64,000 bases of DNA from Staphylococcus borealis (GCF_001224225.1 NZ_CUEE01000002.1:186001-250000), one strand, 5' to 3'; counted from the first letter of the stretch, positions 40,714-51,637 are shown. The notes: a model not told the origin generated them from the sequence alone. Translations and numbers: made by a program.

Positions 40714-43323
40714 TTATTGTTTTCTTTTTACCCATAAGCTAAATAGTACGCTACCTATAACACCGATGATACTTAAAATGGTAAGTAGATAGAAATGTGG
40801 CGGGGTATAAGAGACTTTAATCACCATATCACCTTTATTTACCGGTATTGCCGTCATCATACCATTTGCTTGTTGTACAGGTACCTCTTTACCATCTACG
40901 TGTGCATGCATGCCTTTTGCATATACAGTTGGTAGGACAACATAGCCTGATGCATTTTTGGGTTTATGAACAATATAACCATTTCGCATGCTTTTAACCT
41001 TCACAGGTGTAACGTCTTTAGATGCTTTTTGTAAAGTACTGTAATCTTCACCATAGATGCCTTTAACAGATAAACGATAATTACCTTTAGATAGTTGAAT
41101 ATTAAGTTTATTAGATGCTTTTACGCGCATTGTAACAGGAGTGACAAAACGTCGATATTTATAACTTAGTTTATTTCGGCTTTGTGAATATTCGTTAACA
41201 CCGACTGAATGCGCTTTGTCAGGCGACAGCAATTCGACATCCATTTCCACATACATATCTTTATATTGATTAGCGACTGATTTAGGTAAAGATAACGTAA
41301 CACCACCATTATCCTTTTGCACAGTAAGATGGTTTTGATTGTGCCATGATGAATCATTTGTCGACATGTTCGCTTTGTCTAACAAGTTTTGATTTGATTT
41401 AAATGAAGTATTCGCTTTCTCTGGCTGACCATTTAAGACGATGCCTTTTAACATTGCTTGCTCACGATCTAATGGTGACTTTAAGTCATTAGAATTATAA
41501 ATTCGATTCGTCACATGAGCTGCTGGGTAGTCAATCGTATTTTCGGAGTGGATGAGCGTATCTTTACCATTCAAAATGGTATCTTTCTTTTTAAATCCGT
41601 AGGGCATATTTTGATCTTCAGGATGACGTAAACGATCTTGAACATTCCATAGCGCAGCTAAGTTCGCACGATTTCCCAAAAAGCGATACGTGCTATTTTT
41701 ATCCACAGGCATATTGATTTGCATTAATTTATCATAATATTTCAATATATCGCCATCAAAAATGCTAGAATATAGCGATATACCATTATAGTGATAAATA
41801 AATGGTGAATTTAGTGCGTATGCTGACATATAATCGATACGGTGAAATGGGTCATTTTGATGCTGTTTGATCGTATCGATTTTTTTGGCAATTGTGTCAT
41901 CAAAGTATGATGGATCATTTAAAGTATGGATTGTCGTTGCATATGGATCTATTGTTCTTTGTCTTGAATCATGTGTCATTACAATTTGCTGGCCGAAAAA
42001 GAGCACAATCAACGATAACATGATTATTGGTTGCTTAAGTAGAGGTTTACGATAAATGAATAAACCTAATACAATGATGATAAATAATGCTATAGGCATC
42101 CAATCCACAAAATCATCGGCAATGATGTATCGGCACAATCCTGCAATAAATACAGGTATAGCAGCAACTAAATACTGTTTCATTGTTATTTCAGATAAGT
42201 GATGAATATATAACGCAATAAGTCCACTTGTAGATAACACTAAGAAATAAACCCAGCGACGTTGCGGTAAAGAGAATCCGTTAAAAGCACTATCAAAGTA
42301 TTGTGATAAGGAACCAATAAGTAAGAACCAAGTTATAATCGCAAAAACTTTATAGTAGTAGTGTTTATATAATTTAGGCGTTAACAATGCCACGAGTGCG
42401 ACAAGTGAAATTGTGACATAGAAACCACTTGAAAATATGTAATAATTATTTTTGGTTAAATCAGTAAACAAAGAAATATTAAATTCTGAATTTTGTTGAC
42501 GATCATTATTTAAGAATGATGATACACCAGTGTAAAATCCTAATATACTTGATAAAAGCGCAAACATAGCACCAATAATTAATAAGTAACATTTCTGCCA
42601 GCGTGATACGATATCATAGCGATATTGAAACACAACTCGCAATATGAAATAAATACCTAACACAATGGCTTGATAATAAGTAAAATAGAAATTTGAAAAG
42701 AGTGTAATCGCTACTGCAAAAATAAACAAACCAATCTTCTTACGTTGGAAAAAGCGTTCCATTCCCCATAAAGATAATGGTAATACAATTAATAGGTCAC
42801 CATAAAATGACCATGTGAAATTGTAATATAATACGACTGTTGATGCACCATATAGTAGTGTTGCTATTAATAGAGGTACAGATTTTAATCTTAAATATCT
42901 AAAATAATAAAATGCACAAATAAAAGTGATTATCGTACGGACATAAGCTACAATGAGTTGGTTTGTTGGCCAAAAGCGGATATTGTGCGGTTGCCAATGA
43001 AATAATTGCTCGCCAATCCATACAAAAATAAAATTGACCCACATGATGGGGGATAGGGAATAATAGTATGCTAAACCTTTTACATAATCCCCACCCAGTC
43101 CAAATGAGTGATCGTAAAATCCTTTTAAGTGTGTGTAATGTTCATATAAATATAATTGAAATGGCATCATTTGTCTAAAGCCATCGCCAGATCCACTAAA
43201 CACTACACCATCTTTAAGATAATCACGTATAAACGGATAATAAATCGCTAGTGTTACGATATTAGCTATGATAAAAATAAAACCAAATGTCCATAAAGGT
43301 TTCGACCATATTTTTTTAATCAA
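40714..43323 (-). CDS. yfhO: YfhO-family membrane protein (GT-C type), downstream paralogue
   Basis: An 869-residue integral membrane protein: about a dozen hydrophobic helices over the first 480 residues, a large extracellular C-terminal domain, and a final helix (LLTILSIIGVIGSVLFSLWV). YfhO proteins are GT-C-fold transferases; in S. aureus YfhO works with CsbB and GtcA to add GlcNAc to lipoteichoic acid outside the cell. The start is TTG at 43323, one base after the stop of the upstream paralogue, with GAGGAAG before it. The two proteins share layout and motifs (SGDGFRQMMPFQ vs GPNDGIEQMVPIQ), so this is a tandem duplication. Confidence 0.88.
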   Translation of the reverse strand: MIKKIWSKPLWTFGFIFIIANIVTLAIYYPFIRDYLKDGVVFSGSGDGFRQMMPFQLYLYEHYTHLKGFYDHSFGLGGDYVKGLAYYYSLSPIMWVNFIFVWIGEQLFHWQPHNIRFWPTNQLIVAYVRTIITFICAFYYFRYLRLKSVPLLIATLLYGASTVVLYYNFTWSFYGDLLIVLPLSLWGMERFFQRKKIGLFIFAVAITLFSNFYFTYYQAIVLGIYFILRVVFQYRYDIVSRWQKCYLLIIGAMFALLSSILGFYTGVSSFLNNDRQQNSEFNISLFTDLTKNNYYIFSSGFYVTISLVALVALLTPKLYKHYYYKVFAIITWFLLIGSLSQYFDSAFNGFSLPQRRWVYFLVLSTSGLIALYIHHLSEITMKQYLVAAIPVFIAGLCRYIIADDFVDWMPIALFIIIVLGLFIYRKPLLKQPIIMLSLIVLFFGQQIVMTHDSRQRTIDPYATTIHTLNDPSYFDDTIAKKIDTIKQHQNDPFHRIDYMSAYALNSPFIYHYNGISLYSSIFDGDILKYYDKLMQINMPVDKNSTYRFLGNRANLAALWNVQDRLRHPEDQNMPYGFKKKDTILNGKDTLIHSENTIDYPAAHVTNRIYNSNDLKSPLDREQAMLKGIVLNGQPEKANTSFKSNQNLLDKANMSTNDSSWHNQNHLTVQKDNGGVTLSLPKSVANQYKDMYVEMDVELLSPDKAHSVGVNEYSQSRNKLSYKYRRFVTPVTMRVKASNKLNIQLSKGNYRLSVKGIYGEDYSTLQKASKDVTPVKVKSMRNGYIVHKPKNASGYVVLPTVYAKGMHAHVDGKEVPVQQANGMMTAIPVNKGDMVIKVSYTPPHFYLLTILSIIGVIGSVLFSLWVKRKQ

Positions 43324-43324
43324 T

Positions 43325-45919
43325 TTACTTCCTCATCTTTCGTTTTTTTAAATTATAATTTTTAATAAATATAGCACTTAAAAGCATGCTTATGAGTGAT
43401 GTGATAATCATAGTATTCCAGTAAGGTGGTTGATATTTGATGACAATCTGCTTAGCATTTTTATTGACTGAAACACCAGTCATCATATAATTAACTTTCT
43501 GAACTTTGGCAGGTGCACCATCTACGTACGCATGCATACCTTTACGGTAAGGAATATTAATGGCAGCAATACCACCATCATGATGATTAAGATTGACTTG
43601 AACACCATTTTTAATATCCTTATAACCAGCACTAAAATGAGCATCCCGATGTGCCTTTTTAAGCGTATCATAATTCTCGCCATTTAATTGTTGCAAATCG
43701 ATATAAAATTCGCCATCAGGTGAAAGGGTTATCGTAATATCACCATTTTTATCTGGTTGTGCTCGATAAAGTTGCGTATCTACCCCTGTACGATAAGTAG
43801 AGTTGTTAAACAAGCGATGATTAGCATAATTATTAATCGCAACTGTGTAATTACTATCAGGATTGCCTCGCTTAATCTTCATAGTTAAATAAAAGTCATC
43901 GTATTTATCACGTAAATGTTTCGGTAAATGTAGTTTTATTGTGCCACCTTGCTCACCGGTAACTTTATAGCGATGTTTACCATTAAGTTTTATATTCTGA
44001 TGTTGCATATCGACTTTCGATAATAAATTTGGCGACGATGATTTATAAGACGTACCTTTATTATCCATTACGACACCGTTCAACATTGCATGTTCTCGAT
44101 CGATAGCTGTGTTTAAAGATTTAGAATCATAGATGTTATTTGTTACTTTTACGCTTGGTAAGTTAAGTGAATTTTCATATATAGTGTATTGTCCACTTGT
44201 TTTAATTTTTTTAAAATAAGCAGGCAAATTGCCTTGGTAATCTTTCAACATCATATAGCGTACCGAGAAAAGGCTTGCGATATTTTGTCGACCATTCGTT
44301 GATTGATAGCGACTTAACGACTCTTCGGCAAGATTGATTTTAAGGGCATCGTAATAGTAATCCAGAATATGATGATGGAAGATGCTAGAATACAAACTCA
44401 ATCCCTTAAAATGTTGATACATCGGTGTATTATCCTGTTCATTTACACGCCAATCAATACGTTCATCTTCCCGTTTACTGTTATTCATTATATTGACTAA
44501 AGAACGTTGTAAATCTGAACTATATAAACTTGAGTTAATATAAAACGTATTCGCACGTTCTTCATGATCTTTAAAATAAATTTGATTTTTAATAAAGACG
44601 AAAGAAACCATTATATTAAGTAAGAGAATAGATATTCCAAAAATATAACTTAAATTAATACGGTAATGTCTGTCTTTTAAAATTAAAATAAGTAAACCTA
44701 TGATTGAAACGATTGGTACAAGGATAAGCCAAGCTACAAATTTATGATACGTAATCGCACTGGCGAAAATGATGAGTTCAGCAATAATATTACTAAATAC
44801 GTAAGTTTTAATTTTTAATGTTCTAAAATATTTCATGAATAACCCAATTAACATTGCTGAATTGAATGAAAGTATAAAATGCCAGCGTTTTTGTGGTGCG
44901 GAAAATCCATTAAACACCTGATCAATAAATGGCACAAAGCTGAGTAAGATAAACACTAGTGTTAACATGGCGAATAAGCGATAGTAGTAATGTTTATAAA
45001 GCTTAAAGCACAATAGCGCTTGAATTGTTAAGAAGAGTAACACAATTAAATAGTTATCAAAGAAGATATTTGTGTTAATATTCAGCTTTTCAAAGGTATC
45101 CACCGTTCCAGAGAAGGGGACACGACGATTGTTTAGGAAACTTTGAACACCATGGAAAAACATAAATAAACTGTTACCTAATCCTAAAATAGCACTAATT
45201 ACAAATAATATTATCGCTTTACCGCGTGAAATAATATCTTTTGAATGTCTAAAGACGATACGAATAAGTATGTAACCTGCACCTATTAGACAAAGGTAAT
45301 ATGCAAAATAGAAATTATTTATCATGATCAGTGTGACTGTAACAATGAAAAGACACAATTTCTGTTTTTGAAGCACGCGTTCAATCGAGAGCAAGAGTAA
45401 CGGCAACCAAATGAAGACATCACTAAAGAATGGCCAATACACTGTAAAGCGATAATATAGTGGCGACATGACAAATAAAAACGCCATAATAATACTTATC
45501 CACGTATTACGTGATAAATATTTGCTATAAAGATAGGTACAATACATTGCAATTGTAGCTTTAATTATAGAGATAACGAGTGCATTTACCATCCAAAATA
45601 GTAAGCCTTGTGTGTTTATATGTATAATCGTTTTTAATAGTATGATACATAGAACATTGATAATAAATAGGATGTTCGTTGAAAAGTAATAACTTAAATC
45701 AGTGAAAAAGTCTCCACCTAATCCAAAATCAGAAGCATAAAAGAGGTTACCGTGACTCCACTTTTCAAATAAAAACATCTGAATCGGTACCATCTGTTCA
45801 ATACCATCATTTGGCCCTGTAAATAATATACCGTCATGAATGAAGCGGTAAATAATATAGCTATGTCCTAAGAGTGACAAAGTAAAAAATATACCTATAT
45901 ATATAAATATTTTCTTCAT
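43325..45919 (-). CDS. yfhO: YfhO-family membrane protein (GT-C type), upstream paralogue
   Basis: An 864-residue paralogue of the following gene, with the same plan: N-terminal helix, an extracellular loop with GPNDGIEQMVPIQMFLFEKW and DFGLGGDFFTDLSYY, many membrane helices, and a C-terminal extracellular part ending in a helix and a basic tail (KNYNLKKRKMRK). The paralogues are clearly diverged, so the duplication is not recent. Which of the two glycosylates lipoteichoic acid, and whether they use different substrates, cannot be told from sequence. AGAGGTAAG precedes the ATG. It leads the two-gene minus-strand unit and is divergent from rbgA. Confidence 0.87.
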   Translation of the reverse strand: MKKIFIYIGIFFTLSLLGHSYIIYRFIHDGILFTGPNDGIEQMVPIQMFLFEKWSHGNLFYASDFGLGGDFFTDLSYYFSTNILFIINVLCIILLKTIIHINTQGLLFWMVNALVISIIKATIAMYCTYLYSKYLSRNTWISIIMAFLFVMSPLYYRFTVYWPFFSDVFIWLPLLLLSIERVLQKQKLCLFIVTVTLIMINNFYFAYYLCLIGAGYILIRIVFRHSKDIISRGKAIILFVISAILGLGNSLFMFFHGVQSFLNNRRVPFSGTVDTFEKLNINTNIFFDNYLIVLLFLTIQALLCFKLYKHYYYRLFAMLTLVFILLSFVPFIDQVFNGFSAPQKRWHFILSFNSAMLIGLFMKYFRTLKIKTYVFSNIIAELIIFASAITYHKFVAWLILVPIVSIIGLLILILKDRHYRINLSYIFGISILLLNIMVSFVFIKNQIYFKDHEERANTFYINSSLYSSDLQRSLVNIMNNSKREDERIDWRVNEQDNTPMYQHFKGLSLYSSIFHHHILDYYYDALKINLAEESLSRYQSTNGRQNIASLFSVRYMMLKDYQGNLPAYFKKIKTSGQYTIYENSLNLPSVKVTNNIYDSKSLNTAIDREHAMLNGVVMDNKGTSYKSSSPNLLSKVDMQHQNIKLNGKHRYKVTGEQGGTIKLHLPKHLRDKYDDFYLTMKIKRGNPDSNYTVAINNYANHRLFNNSTYRTGVDTQLYRAQPDKNGDITITLSPDGEFYIDLQQLNGENYDTLKKAHRDAHFSAGYKDIKNGVQVNLNHHDGGIAAINIPYRKGMHAYVDGAPAKVQKVNYMMTGVSVNKNAKQIVIKYQPPYWNTMIITSLISMLLSAIFIKNYNLKKRKMRK

Positions 45920-46154
45920 AACTTACCTCTAATAATCGGATTGAAATTTAAATAGTACATTTAAATTGTAGGGGATAGTTCATATGAATAAAAGTAATTA
46001 TGCTTTTTAGCATGATTCCTTTTATTACACTTTCTCGTTTTAAATGATGAATGCTAAAATAATGGGTGAACCAATTAAACAGTGGCTCTTATTTATAATT
46101 TCAATTATAATCAACAAGTTAAAGTAAAATATAAAGAAAGTAAGGTGACAATCA

Positions 46155-47042
46155 ATGGCAATACAATGGTATCCAGGACATATGGCAAAAGCTAAAAGAG
46201 AAGTTACAGAACAACTGAAGAAAGTAGACGTTGTATTTGAATTAGTTGATGCACGAATTCCATATAGTTCTCGTAATCCAATGATTGATGAAGTAATTAA
46301 ACAGAAACCACGTGTGGTTATTCTCAATAAAAAAGATATGGCTAATTTAAATGAGATGCAGAAATGGGAAAGCTTCTTTATAGACAAAGGATATTATCCT
46401 GTTGCAGTAGATGCAAAACATGGTAAAAATTTAAAGGGCGTCGAAACTGCGGCGATTGCTGCAACAAAAGAAAAATTTGAGCGTGAGAAAGCTAAAGGTC
46501 TTAAACCAAGGGCCATTAGAGCTATGATTGTGGGGATACCTAACGTGGGTAAATCGACATTAATTAATAAATTAGCAAGAAAGAATATTGCTCAAACTGG
46601 TAATAAACCTGGTGTGACAAAACAACAACAATGGATTAAAGTAGGACAGTCGCTACAATTGTTAGATACACCTGGTATCTTATGGCCTAAATTTGAAGAT
46701 GAAACGGTTGGTAAGAAATTAAGTCTAACGGGTGCGATTAAAGATAGCATCGTACATTTAGATGAAGTTGCAATCTATGGTCTACAATTTTTAATTCATC
46801 ATGATTTAGATGGATTTAAACAACATTATAAAATTGATGTACCTGCAGATGCCGAAATATTAGAATGGTTTGATGCGATTGGTCGTCGACGCGGTCTTTT
46901 ACAAAGAGGAAATGAAGTGGATTATGAAGCGGTTATTGAACTTATCATAAACGATGTACGCAATGCTAAAATTGGTACATATTGTTTCGACTTATATTCA
47001 GAAATGAAGTGTGAATTAGAAAATGACACAGACAATAAATGA
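46155..47042 (+). CDS. rbgA: Ribosome biogenesis GTPase RbgA (YlqF)
   Basis: RbgA is needed for late 50S assembly. The 295-residue protein is circularly permuted: NKKDM (G4) comes before GIPNVGKST (G1) and LDTPGILWP (G3), preceded by [14 protein letters not shown], the family's N-terminal signature. A C-terminal ANTAR-like RNA-binding helix domain follows. The ribosome binding site is AAGGTG. It overlaps rnhB by 20 bases. Confidence 0.96.
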   Translation: MAIQWYPGHMAKAKREVTEQLKKVDVVFELVDARIPYSSRNPMIDEVIKQKPRVVILNKKDMANLNEMQKWESFFIDKGYYPVAVDAKHGKNLKGVETAAIAATKEKFEREKAKGLKPRAIRAMIVGIPNVGKSTLINKLARKNIAQTGNKPGVTKQQQWIKVGQSLQLLDTPGILWPKFEDETVGKKLSLTGAIKDSIVHLDEVAIYGLQFLIHHDLDGFKQHYKIDVPADAEILEWFDAIGRRRGLLQRGNEVDYEAVIELIINDVRNAKIGTYCFDLYSEMKCELENDTDNK

Positions 47043-47790
47043 AATTAAACGTATATTAGCTGACATACATTCATTAGATGAATTAGAGCAGCATGAATTC
47101 AACCAAGACACCCGTAAAGGTGTACACCAAGCTATATCAAGACGTCGTAAACAACTGCTTAAAGAACAAGACATTGTCGACCACTATTATCAAATGAATC
47201 AATTTGAGGATGCGTTGTTAGCTACCCATCCCGAAGCATTAATCTGTGGGATTGACGAAGTGGGTCGCGGTCCGCTTGCAGGGCCCGTGGTTGCATGTGC
47301 GGTTATATTAAATCAAGGTCATCGCTATTTAGGTTTAGATGACTCTAAGAAAGTTTCGGCGACTAAAAGACGAGTGCTTAATGCAAAACTTAAAGAGGGT
47401 GTACTTGAATACGCCTATGGTATAGCAAGTCCTAAAGAAATTGATGAATTCAATATTTATAATGCAACTAAAATAGCAATGAATCGAGCTTTGACTCAAC
47501 TGGTAAATCAGCCAGACCATTTACTCATAGATGCAATGGCTTTAGACACTCAAATCCCTCAAACATCGATTATTAAAGGTGACGCTAAGAGTGTATCAAT
47601 TGCAGCAGCGAGTATAATGGCAAAAGAGTATCGAGATGATTTGATGAGAGAAATTGCTGAGGAATATCCAGGTTATGAATTTGAAAAAAATGTTGGTTAT
47701 GGAACGAAAGCACACTTAGAAGGTTTAGATAACTATGGCGTTACGCCTCATCATCGACGTAACTTCGAACCAATCAAATCTATGACGTAA
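47023..47790 (+). CDS. rnhB: Ribonuclease HII
   Basis: RNase HII removes ribonucleotides from DNA-RNA hybrids. The 255-residue protein has an N-terminal extension of about 70 residues typical of Firmicutes, then the catalytic [13 protein letters not shown] (Asp78, Glu79) and LLIDAM (third acid) motifs, and the [11 protein letters not shown] and [10 protein letters not shown] segments. It begins inside rbgA. Confidence 0.96.
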   Translation: MTQTINEIKRILADIHSLDELEQHEFNQDTRKGVHQAISRRRKQLLKEQDIVDHYYQMNQFEDALLATHPEALICGIDEVGRGPLAGPVVACAVILNQGHRYLGLDDSKKVSATKRRVLNAKLKEGVLEYAYGIASPKEIDEFNIYNATKIAMNRALTQLVNQPDHLLIDAMALDTQIPQTSIIKGDAKSVSIAAASIMAKEYRDDLMREIAEEYPGYEFEKNVGYGTKAHLEGLDNYGVTPHHRRNFEPIKSMT

Positions 47791-47834
47791 TTATTTGAAT
47801 TTTAAATTAATTGCAAAAAGTAGAATACTTTCAG

Positions 47835-47863
47835 TTTACAATAGCGCTTTCATTTTCTATAAT
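47835..47863 (+). promoter_or_regulatory. sucCD promoter with candidate CcpA (cre) site
   Basis: TTTACA (47835-47840), a 17-base spacer and TATAAT (47858-47863) make a strong sigma-A promoter. The spacer includes, on the minus strand, TGAAAGCGCTATTGT (47852-47838), which fits the catabolite-responsive element consensus TGNAANCGNWNNCW at all but the last fixed C. Binding there would block the promoter in glucose, as expected for TCA cycle genes. Confidence 0.6.
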
Positions 47864-47901
47864 TATAACTGAACTTAACCTAAGAAGTAGGAGGATGGAA
47901 G

Positions 47902-49068
47902 ATGAATATCCACGAGTATCAAGGTAAAGAAATATTTCGTTCTATGGGCGTAGCCGTTCCAGAAGGACGAGTTGCATTTACTGCTGAAGAAGCAGTGGAG
48001 AAGGCAAAAGAATTAGACACTGAGGTTTATGTGGTTAAAGCACAAATCCACGCTGGGGGTAGAGGTAAAGCAGGTGGAGTTAAAATTGCTAAATCATTAT
48101 CTGAGGTTGAAACTTATGCCAATGAATTATTAGGTAAGCAATTAGTCACACATCAAACTGGTCCTGAAGGTAAAGAAGTAAAACGTTTGTACATCGAACA
48201 AGGTTGCGATATTCAAAAAGAATATTACGTAGGTTTTGTTATTGATCGTGCAACTGACCGCATTACTTTAATGGCTTCAGAAGAAGGCGGTACTGAAATT
48301 GAAGAAGTTGCTGCTAAAACACCAGAAAAAATATTCAAAGAAACAATCGATCCAGTTGTTGGTTTATCACCATATCAAGCGCGTCGTATTGCTTTCAATA
48401 TTAATATTCCAAAAGAATCAATTAACAAAGCAGCGAAATTCTTAATTTCTCTATACAATGTATTTATTGAAAAAGACTGCTCAATCGTTGAAATTAACCC
48501 ATTAGTTACTACTGGAGACGGTGACGTTTTAGCGTTAGATGCTAAAATTAATTTCGATGATAACGCATTATTTAGACATAAAGATATTCAAGAATTACGA
48601 GACTTAGAAGAAGAAGATCCGAAAGAAATCGAAGCATCTAAATATGACTTATCATACATTGCATTAGATGGAGATATTGGTTGTATGGTTAATGGTGCTG
48701 GTTTAGCTATGGCTACAATGGATACAATTAATCATTTTGGTGGAAATCCAGCTAACTTCCTAGACGTAGGGGGCGGTGCTACAAAAGAAAAAGTTACTGA
48801 AGCATTCAAAATCATCTTAGGTGACGACAATGTTAAAGGTATCTTTGTAAACATCTTCGGTGGAATCATGAAATGTGATGTTATCGCTGAAGGTATTGTG
48901 GCAGCAGTTAAAGAAGTTGAATTAACTTTACCACTAGTTGTCCGTTTAGAAGGAACAAATGTAGAACGCGGTAAAGAAATCTTAAATGAATCAGGTTTAG
49001 CAATTGAACCAGCAGCTACAATGGCTGAAGGTGCACAAAAAATTGTTAAGCTTGTTAAAGAAGCGTAA
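47902..49068 (+). CDS. sucC: Succinyl-CoA synthetase beta subunit
   Basis: With SucD it converts succinyl-CoA to succinate with ATP (or GTP) formation in the TCA cycle. The 388-residue ATP-grasp protein starts [17 protein letters not shown], has [23 protein letters not shown] and the C-terminal CoA-ligase part with LDVGGGA and [16 protein letters not shown] before the ATG is strong. SucD follows after 21 bp. Confidence 0.98.
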   Translation: MNIHEYQGKEIFRSMGVAVPEGRVAFTAEEAVEKAKELDTEVYVVKAQIHAGGRGKAGGVKIAKSLSEVETYANELLGKQLVTHQTGPEGKEVKRLYIEQGCDIQKEYYVGFVIDRATDRITLMASEEGGTEIEEVAAKTPEKIFKETIDPVVGLSPYQARRIAFNINIPKESINKAAKFLISLYNVFIEKDCSIVEINPLVTTGDGDVLALDAKINFDDNALFRHKDIQELRDLEEEDPKEIEASKYDLSYIALDGDIGCMVNGAGLAMATMDTINHFGGNPANFLDVGGGATKEKVTEAFKIILGDDNVKGIFVNIFGGIMKCDVIAEGIVAAVKEVELTLPLVVRLEGTNVERGKEILNESGLAIEPAATMAEGAQKIVKLVKEA

Positions 49069-49089
49069 GGAAAGGATGGGAACACTAAG

Positions 49090-49995
49090 ATGAGTGTATT
49101 TATAGATAAGAATACTAAAGTAATGGTACAAGGTATTACAGGGTCTACTGCCCTTTTCCATACAAAACAAATGCTTGATTATGGCACACAAATTGTCGCA
49201 GGGGTAACACCAGGTAAAGGTGGACAAGTTGTTGAAGGCGTGCCTGTTTATAACACTGTTGCTGAAGCTAAAGAAGAAACAGGTGCTAATGTATCTGTAG
49301 TTTATGTTCCAGCGCCATTTGCTGCGGACTCTATTTTAGAAGCTGCGGATGCAGATTTAGATATGGTAATTTGCATCACTGAACATATTCCTGTTGTAGA
49401 CATGGTCAAAGTTAAACGTTATTTAGAAGGTAGAAAAACACGTTTAGTAGGACCTAACTGTCCAGGTGTTATTACTGCTGATGAATGTAAAATTGGTATT
49501 ATGCCAGGCTATATTCATAAAAAAGGTCACGTTGGTGTTGTATCTCGTTCTGGTACATTAACATATGAAGCAGTTCATCAATTGACTGAAGAAGGTATTG
49601 GTCAAACTACAGCTGTAGGTATTGGTGGCGACCCAGTCAACGGTACAAACTTTATCGACGTGCTTAAAGCATTTAATGAAGATGAAGATACGAAAGCTGT
49701 AGTAATGATTGGTGAAATCGGTGGTACAGCGGAAGAAGAAGCTGCTGAATGGATTAAAGCTAATATGAATAAACCAGTTGTTGGATTTATTGGCGGTCAA
49801 ACAGCGCCTCCAGGCAAACGTATGGGTCACGCTGGTGCAATCATCTCTGGTGGTAAAGGTACAGCAGCCGAAAAGATTAAAACATTAAATGATTGTGGTG
49901 TAAAAACTGCTGATACACCTTCAGAAATCGGTACAACATTAATCGAAGCAGCTAAAGACGCTGGTATCTATGAAGAATTATTAACAATTAAATAA
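49090..49995 (+). CDS. sucD: Succinyl-CoA synthetase alpha subunit
   Basis: The alpha subunit binds CoA and carries the phosphohistidine. The 301-residue protein has the CoA-binding Rossmann motif [12 protein letters not shown] near residue 15, the [10 protein letters not shown] segment and the active-site His in [10 protein letters not shown]. It forms an operon with sucC and ends in a terminator. Confidence 0.98.
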   Translation: MSVFIDKNTKVMVQGITGSTALFHTKQMLDYGTQIVAGVTPGKGGQVVEGVPVYNTVAEAKEETGANVSVVYVPAPFAADSILEAADADLDMVICITEHIPVVDMVKVKRYLEGRKTRLVGPNCPGVITADECKIGIMPGYIHKKGHVGVVSRSGTLTYEAVHQLTEEGIGQTTAVGIGGDPVNGTNFIDVLKAFNEDEDTKAVVMIGEIGGTAEEEAAEWIKANMNKPVVGFIGGQTAPPGKRMGHAGAIISGGKGTAAEKIKTLNDCGVKTADTPSEIGTTLIEAAKDAGIYEELLTIK

Positions 49996-50026
49996 TGAGA
50001 TTGTAAATCAATAAATGATCCACTAT

Positions 50027-50080
50027 ACTCCGTCCAAAGTATTATAACTTCTAAATACTTTGAACGGAGTTATTTTGTTT
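50027..50080 (+). terminator. Intrinsic terminator after sucD
   Basis: ACTCCGTCCAAAGTAT (50027-50042) pairs with ATACTTTGAACGGAGT (50055-50070) with a G-T pair, followed by a T-rich tract. Confidence 0.85.
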
Positions 50081-50184
50081 TAAAATACGTCTCTTTTTAT
50101 AATAAATTTTCGAGAAATATATTTGTTTTTTTTATTTAATAGCGATATTATATTTATAGTGTATGAATGATAGGGGAGAACAAC

Positions 50185-50220
50185 ATGAAACGACAACATT
50201 CAATAATAAGACCGCTTTGA
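50185..50220 (+). other. Eleven-codon frame with good ribosome binding site, upstream of the FemABX gene (leader peptide or gene stub)
   Basis: A TAGGGGAGAA ribosome binding site is followed by ATG and eleven codons (MKRQHSIIRPL) before a TGA. In S. aureus a cell-wall hydrolase gene (lytN) with a YSIRK signal peptide precedes fmhC here. The HSIIR core is faintly like that signal, so this may be the 5' stub of a lost lytN-type gene, or a leader peptide. Evidence is thin. Confidence 0.3.
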
Positions 50221-50290
50221 ATTTGTGATTTGCACTGAAGACGTATCTTATATTAGGGCCATCATAAATGATTGGAAGTGGGTTTTAAAT

Positions 50291-51520
50291 ATGATTTTTA
50301 CAAAGCTTAGCATAGAAGAATTTAATACATTCGTAGATCATCATTTTTCACATTATACACAGGTAAAAGATTTATATATTTATCGTAAGGAACGACATTT
50401 AGGTGCTCACCTTGTCGGAGTGAAGGAAAATAACACTGTTATTGCAGCATGTTTATTGACAGATGCTCGAGTGTTAAAGGCATTCAAATATTTTTATACA
50501 CATCGTGGGCCAGTCATGGATTATTCTAATTTGTCATTAGTTGAATTTTTCTTTAAAAAATTAACACAATATGTACGTCGTCGAAGAGGCATTTTTATAC
50601 AGGTTGATCCATATATAGTTGAGAATGTTAGAACTGCTGATGGCGACATAATTGAACACATTAATAACGATAACTGGTTTGAAGTGATGAATCGACTTGG
50701 TTATCAACATCAAGGATTTACTACTGGTTACTCAGGAATGAGTCAAATTAGATGGCATTCTATTTTAAATTTAAAAGATAAAAGCGAACAACAATTGTTA
50801 AAAGAGATGTCGTATCAAACGCGACGCAATATCTTAAAAACAATAGAAATGAATGTACAAATTAAAACATTGTCTATTGAAGATACGAATAGATTTTATA
50901 GATTATTTCACATGGCTGAAGAAAAACATGGTTTCCATTTTCAAGAAGAACCCTATTTTAGAAAGATGTTAGACACTTATGGAGACAATGCGTGTTTGAA
51001 ACTAGCTTATATTGATTTAAATCATTATTTAAGAACCTTAAAGTCCAAAGCTAATGATTTAGAATGTGCGATGACTGAAATCAAACAAATGCTAGATGTC
51101 AATGTCAATTCAAAAAAGACAAAAGTGAAATATCAACAAATTAAACAGCAATTAGATAGCACGCATAATAAAATTAGAAATACTGAGCAGTTAATCATTA
51201 CAGATGGTACATTATTAGATTTAGCAGCGGCATTATTTATTCATAATGCGCATGAAATGTATTATTTATCAAGTGGCTCAAATCCTAAATATAATGAATT
51301 TATGGGGGCATATCGATTACAATGGGATATGATATGTCACGCGAAACAACTAGGTATTCATCGGTACAATTTTTATGGAATTACTGGTGACTTTGGCAAT
51401 GAAGCAGAAGATTATGGTGTGCAACAGTTTAAAAAAGGATTTAATGCCTTTATTGAGGAATACGTAGGGGATTTTATTAAGCCAGTCAATAAATTTTTAT
51501 ACAAGCTATACCGAAAATGA
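50291..51520 (+). CDS. fmhC: FemABX-family peptidyltransferase (FmhC-like)
   Basis: FemABX enzymes add amino acids from aminoacyl-tRNA to the peptidoglycan cross-bridge. The 409-residue product from the ATG at 50291 (MIFTKLSIEEFNTF) has two GNAT-like halves separated by an antiparallel coiled-coil arm (about 250-310), plus the family motifs HRGPVMDY, SYQTRRNILKTIE, LSSGSNPKYNEFMG and YNFYGITGDF. GGAAGTGGG lies upstream; the frame is open a further 22 codons without a better start. Position between sucD and dprA matches S. aureus fmhC, which is why I use that symbol, but paralogue identity rests on synteny. Confidence 0.8.
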   Translation: MIFTKLSIEEFNTFVDHHFSHYTQVKDLYIYRKERHLGAHLVGVKENNTVIAACLLTDARVLKAFKYFYTHRGPVMDYSNLSLVEFFFKKLTQYVRRRRGIFIQVDPYIVENVRTADGDIIEHINNDNWFEVMNRLGYQHQGFTTGYSGMSQIRWHSILNLKDKSEQQLLKEMSYQTRRNILKTIEMNVQIKTLSIEDTNRFYRLFHMAEEKHGFHFQEEPYFRKMLDTYGDNACLKLAYIDLNHYLRTLKSKANDLECAMTEIKQMLDVNVNSKKTKVKYQQIKQQLDSTHNKIRNTEQLIITDGTLLDLAAALFIHNAHEMYYLSSGSNPKYNEFMGAYRLQWDMICHAKQLGIHRYNFYGITGDFGNEAEDYGVQQFKKGFNAFIEEYVGDFIKPVNKFLYKLYRK

Positions 51521-51599
51521 GTAAAACTAATTGGGAACAACTAAATTAACGTCAACTTGAACCTTTCGTCTGCGGACACATGTAACATGATAACTTCAA

Positions 51600-51637
51600 A
51601 ATAATCTGAGACTTTTAAGTTTCAGATTATTTTATTT
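51600..51637 (+). terminator. Probable terminator after the FemABX gene
   Basis: AATAATCTGA (51600-51609) pairs with TCAGATTATT (51622-51631), followed by a short T-rich run. The stem is AT-rich. Confidence 0.65.

Noticed and set aside
50090..50120. A CodY-box-like AATTTTCGAGAAAT in the sucD-fmhC gap
   Set aside because: Too many mismatches to the CodY consensus in the central part, in an AT-rich region where partial matches are expected.
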